DNA from: Lindgomyces ingoldianus
Taxonomy: Eukaryota; Ascomycota; Dothideomycetes; Pleosporales; Lindgomycetaceae
DNA: 21,868 nt
NCBI RefSeq assembly: GCF_010093535.1
Contig: NW_022985183.1
Span: 1,113,292-1,135,159 of the forward strand
Direction: 5' to 3'
The first letter of the stretch is position 1; each line of letters starts with the position of its first letter. The notes under the pieces were generated by a model, which searched no databases, was not told the DNA's origin, and saw only the letters and a list, made by a program, of their open reading frames with translations. The position numbers and the translations under genes are program-made. Of the stretch, positions 18,881 to 21,868 are shown piece after piece.

Positions 18881-21868
18881 TCAAGCTCCTAAATGAATGT
18901 AGAGCGCCCAAACGCTGGGCCCACTGCCGTGCTCCTTGCGGACCTGTAGCACAGCGTCCCGCAGTGCTGCTGCGACGGCCCGATTCGGATCTGTAGTGCT
19001 GTTACGTCTTAAAAGAGATTTATAGAAAAGCTTGGCCACCCGGACGCAGACTTCGTCGCCGGCCGGCCACAGAGAACCAATGACATGAGCAAAGCCGGCA
19101 ACCTGGAAGGCACTCGCCATGTGGATGCTTTCGTCCGCGAGAGACTTCACTCTGATCTCCGCCGTTGAGCAAGCCGATAGATAGGCTAACCACGCTCGGC
19201 CTTGCGGATTCGCGCCCATCAGAGCTGACACAGTAAGTCGGTCCACGACTGGGCCCGAATCACTGTTCTTCTGGAGGAGTAGGTGACTGTTGGAAGGGTC
19301 CATGAGATCTGCACATCCGTGACACGCAAAGTGCGCAATTTCGGATTCGTGAATACCTCTTAACGCCTCATCGGCAGTTGGGTGCTGCAGAGGAGGTCTG
19401 ATGGTATAGGCCTGCTTGATCGTCTCCGCAATGGCCTCTTGCTCGCGAACCACTCCGCTCAGCGCGCTCTGGCCCGGTGTAGTCGGCATTGTAACAATCA
19501 GGACAGAAGTGTCTTTGCTGTTGAACTTCCCCACTGCTAGCGAACGTTTCCTAGCATTTCTAAGAGCTTTAATTGTCGGAGTGTATGACGGGATTATCTG
19601 GCCCAAGCAGCTCTCGGCTTCATTTATGTGACCGTTGTGATACTGACAAGCAGCGTGAAATGGAAGAGAGCTGGCAGCACCTGTCCCAATCCACCAGACT
19701 CGTTGGATTTTATCCGATGCGGGCGATGGACTGTAGCATGCCAGCTCCTGGAGCACCGGCTTAACGCAGGTTAACCAGAGCCATGATAGAAACTCGGCGC
19801 TGTGCTCCGGCTGAACGTCGCTCTCGATGTCCCGCTGGAAACCTCTATCATTGATCGCTCTATTCCTTCCGAGAGCCTTCTGGAAAGCCTCGGGAGCCTC
19901 GGAAGTAATCTCAGTTAGGGCTATAGCTTTGGGGCCGGATGGCAGGACAAGAATCGCGTCAGAGCCAATATCCGTGGCGTTAACAATGACGATCGGGCCC
20001 TCACTGGCGCACGCTGTGAGCTCTTCTGTGGATGGTGGCTGGAGAAAATGCTCAAATCCCGGTTCCTTGCGGATCCGGCGTTCGCAGTCTCCTAACTGGC
20101 GTTCGGCTTCTTGGCGCGCTCTAGACAGCTGCTCTCGGATTGCTCGCTCGTCGCTGTCGACCTGCCGAAATGCCTCTAAGCGAAGCCGCTCATATTCCTT
20201 GGCTAGGTTCAGATGCGTCTTTTTCAGCTCAGATAGATCGCTCTGACCGTCGATCAGGTATCCGAGAATGAATCCGCGTCCGAATTCGATCCTGCGAAGC
20301 GCTTCGTCAACATCCCCTTTCTGGAGGGATAGAGAACATGCATCTGCAGCCAGGCCCGAGGTCTGTCGCACAGCATGCAGTTGGTCGTCACGGGATAAGA
20401 AGCGACTACACACGCGAGGAAGAAGGTTCACAGCAGTCTCTGAAACAATGTGGGCTTGATCCCAGTGGCCATTCCTAGTGAGGATTCGAAGAGCTTGCCG
20501 GGCACCTCGAATGCGCTCCAAAGGGGCCGATGCCAAGCATTGACTAGATTGTAAGAAAGCGTCCAGTGCCGCGCACTCATCCTCCGCATCTCCCGTCCTC
20601 TGGTATCTATCGGACAGCTTGATCCCGAAGCTATGTAGACATATCGCTCGGTTGGAATGGTTAAAGGGGGTGGAGGCTACGGCTTCTTCGGCCCTCGAGA
20701 TAGCTGCGTCCAGGTCGTCCGCATGTCCCGTCCTCCAATATCTAGCAGCTAGCCAGTTTCCGACGTTATGTAGACGCATTGCTCGGTCGGAGTGGGTAAG
20801 AGGAGTGGACGTCAGCGCTTCTTCGGCCTTCGAGACGGCTGCGTCCAGGTCGTCTCCGTTTCCCGTACTCGCATACCTTGCAGCTAGCCCATTCCCAAGG
20901 TTATTTAGATGTGCTGCTCGGTTGGAGTGGGTAAGAGGAGTGGACGCCAGCGCTTCTTCGGCCTTTGAGATGGCCACATCCAGGTTGTCTGCATTTCCCC
21001 TCCTCTGGTATCGATCTGATAGGATGACCGCTAGGTTACTTAGATACATCGCCCGGCCGGGGTAGCTAAGAGGGGTGGAGGTCAGCGCTTCTTCGGTCTT
21101 CGAGACGGCAGCTTCCAGGTCATCTGCATTTCCCGTCCTCTTGAACCTATCAAATACCTTTATCCCGAGGTTACTAAGATACATTGCTCTGTTAGAGTGG
21201 CCAAGAGGAGTGGACGCCACGGCTTCTTCGGCCTTCGAGATGGCAGTGTCCAGGTCGTCCGCATTTCCCGTCCTCTGATATCTAGCAGCTAGTGAGTTTC
21301 CGAGGCTATTTAGACGCATCCCTCGGTCGAAGTGGTTAAGAGGAGTGAATGCCACGGCTTCTTCAGCCTTCGAGATGGCAGCGTCCAAGTCGTCCGCATT
21401 TCCCGAACTCGTGTATCTATTGTATAGCCTGTTCCCAAGGTTATGTAGATACATCACTCGCCTAGAGGAGTTAAGGGGCATGGAGGCCACGGCTTCTTCG
21501 GCCTTCGAGATGGCAGCGTCCAGGTCGTCTGCATTTCCCGTCCTCGTGTATCTAGCAGCTAGCCAGCTTCCGAGGTTATTTAGATGCATCGCTCGGTTGG
21601 AGTGGGTTAGAGGAGTGGACTCCAGCGCTTCTTCGGCCTTTGAGATGGCAGTGTCCAGGTCGCCTGCATTTCCCGTCCTCTCATATCTAAAAGCCAGCCC
21701 TTTCCCGAGGTTATGTAGATACATCGCTCGATCGGAGTGGTTAAGAGGAGTGGACGCCAGCGCTTCGTCGGCCTTCGAGATGGCCGCGTCCAAGTCGTCT
21801 GCATTTCCCCTCCTTTGGTATCGATCGGATAGGAGGACCCCGAGGTTACTTATATACATTGCTCGGTT
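18881..21868 (-). CDS. TPR-CHAT protein (caspase-like domain), 5'-partial
   Basis: An intact reading frame, with the stop (TGA) at 18881-18883. The first in-window Met is at 21859, but the three codons before it (Asn-Arg-Ala) are in frame and match the repeat, so the true start lies upstream, outside the window. Numbering from that Met: residues 1-405 are nine 45-residue TPR-like repeats; about 406-450 is a degenerate tenth; 455-545 is helical; about 545-600 is charged and probably a coiled coil; about 690-992 is a CHAT domain. The CHAT dyad is present: His847 in HFACHG (codon 19319-19321) and Cys897 in LSACSTA (codon 19169-19171), with the usual late GSLWP motif. CHAT domains are caspase-like peptidases (clan CD); TPR-CHAT proteins act as regulated proteases in bacteria. 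In fungi the role is largely unknown. Substrate and activator are inference-free blanks here. No intron, signal peptide or membrane segment is evident. No neighbouring gene is visible. Confidence 0.93.
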   Translation of the reverse strand, partial: NRAMYISNLGVLLSDRYQRRGNADDLDAAISKADEALASTPLNHSDRAMYLHNLGKGLAFRYERTGNAGDLDTAISKAEEALESTPLTHSNRAMHLNNLGSWLAARYTRTGNADDLDAAISKAEEAVASMPLNSSRRVMYLHNLGNRLYNRYTSSGNADDLDAAISKAEEAVAFTPLNHFDRGMRLNSLGNSLAARYQRTGNADDLDTAISKAEEAVASTPLGHSNRAMYLSNLGIKVFDRFKRTGNADDLEAAVSKTEEALTSTPLSYPGRAMYLSNLAVILSDRYQRRGNADNLDVAISKAEEALASTPLTHSNRAAHLNNLGNGLAARYASTGNGDDLDAAVSKAEEALTSTPLTHSDRAMRLHNVGNWLAARYWRTGHADDLDAAISRAEEAVASTPFNHSNRAICLHSFGIKLSDRYQRTGDAEDECAALDAFLQSSQCLASAPLERIRGARQALRILTRNGHWDQAHIVSETAVNLLPRVCSRFLSRDDQLHAVRQTSGLAADACSLSLQKGDVDEALRRIEFGRGFILGYLIDGQSDLSELKKTHLNLAKEYERLRLEAFRQVDSDERAIREQLSRARQEAERQLGDCERRIRKEPGFEHFLQPPSTEELTACASEGPIVIVNATDIGSDAILVLPSGPKAIALTEITSEAPEAFQKALGRNRAINDRGFQRDIESDVQPEHSAEFLSWLWLTCVKPVLQELACYSPSPASDKIQRVWWIGTGAASSLPFHAACQYHNGHINEAESCLGQIIPSYTPTIKALRNARKRSLAVGKFNSKDTSVLIVTMPTTPGQSALSGVVREQEAIAETIKQAYTIRPPLQHPTADEALRGIHESEIAHFACHGCADLMDPSNSHLLLQKNSDSGPVVDRLTVSALMGANPQGRAWLAYLSACSTAEIRVKSLADESIHMASAFQVAGFAHVIGSLWPAGDEVCVRVAKLFYKSLLRRNSTTDPNRAVAAALRDAVLQVRKEHGSGPSVWALYIHLGA
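20645..21868 (-). repeat. 135-bp tandem repeats encoding 45-residue TPR-like units
   Basis: Nine full units of exactly 45 codons (20645-21859), plus the end of another at the window edge. The consensus is MYLNNLGxxLAARYxRTGNA, then DDLDAAISKAEEAxASTPLx, then HSNRA. Variation is concentrated at positions 2-4, 8-12, 15-17 and 40-44, while the DDLDAAISKAEEA core is nearly fixed. There are no insertions or deletions between units. Such uniform units point to recent duplication or gene conversion. The number of units upstream of the window edge is unknown. Confidence 0.92.

Noticed and set aside
19416..21278. Several plus-strand ORFs of 63-148 codons
   Set aside because: All lie antisense to the TPR-CHAT frame. 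Their Ser/Ala-rich, repeating translations mirror the tandem repeats of that gene.
21607..21804. Minus-strand 65-codon ORF
   Set aside because: It is another frame of the TPR repeat array and repeats with the same 135-bp period.

Overview
The window looks like a piece of a filamentous ascomycete (Pezizomycotina) chromosome. Bases 1 to about 18,520 are very AT-rich, crowded with TpA, poor in CpA and CpG, and full of in-frame stops. That is the signature of repeat-induced point mutation (RIP). Where two copies of the same repeat can be compared inside the window, they differ almost only by C-to-T and G-to-A transitions. Bases 18,673 to 21,868 have balanced composition and carry one intact gene. 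No RNA gene, CRISPR array or prokaryote-type operon is visible.

Layout from left to right. (1) 1-1240: unassigned AT-rich DNA with a 10-bp minisatellite (18 units) at 231-410. (2) 1241-2522: a decayed pogo/Fot-type transposase fragment, split by a second pogo-family element at 1354-2468 that has terminal inverted repeats, a TA target duplication and a large internal deletion. (3) 2523-3508: unassigned, with an LTR-like terminus at 3433. (4) 3509-6304: a truncated Ty3/gypsy element on the minus strand (an LTR-like block, gag, and reverse transcriptase up to the point of truncation). (5) 6305-6783 and 17838-18672: the two halves of another minus-strand pogo/Fot transposon, whose right end is at 18672. 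(6) 6784-17837: a Ty1/copia retrotransposon inserted in that pogo gene (301-bp LTRs, TCTAG target duplication). (7) 8487-14151: a Ty3/gypsy chromovirus inserted in the copia reverse transcriptase (318-bp LTRs, GTATC target duplication). The insertion order is therefore pogo, then copia, then gypsy. All these elements look dead: catalytic Asp codons read as Asn, zinc-knuckle residues are lost and stops are frequent.

The only gene that looks functional is at the right edge on the minus strand. It encodes a protein with at least nine 45-residue TPR-like repeats, a coiled-coil linker and a C-terminal CHAT (caspase-like) domain with its His and Cys in place. Its 5' end lies outside the window. Its stop codon is 208 bp from the end of the transposon graveyard, so the gene sits on a sharp border between AT-rich and gene-bearing DNA.

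All element calls rest on reading translations and terminal repeats by eye. Family names are secure where conserved motifs are legible. Exact boundaries are secure only where LTRs or TIRs with target duplications could be matched.
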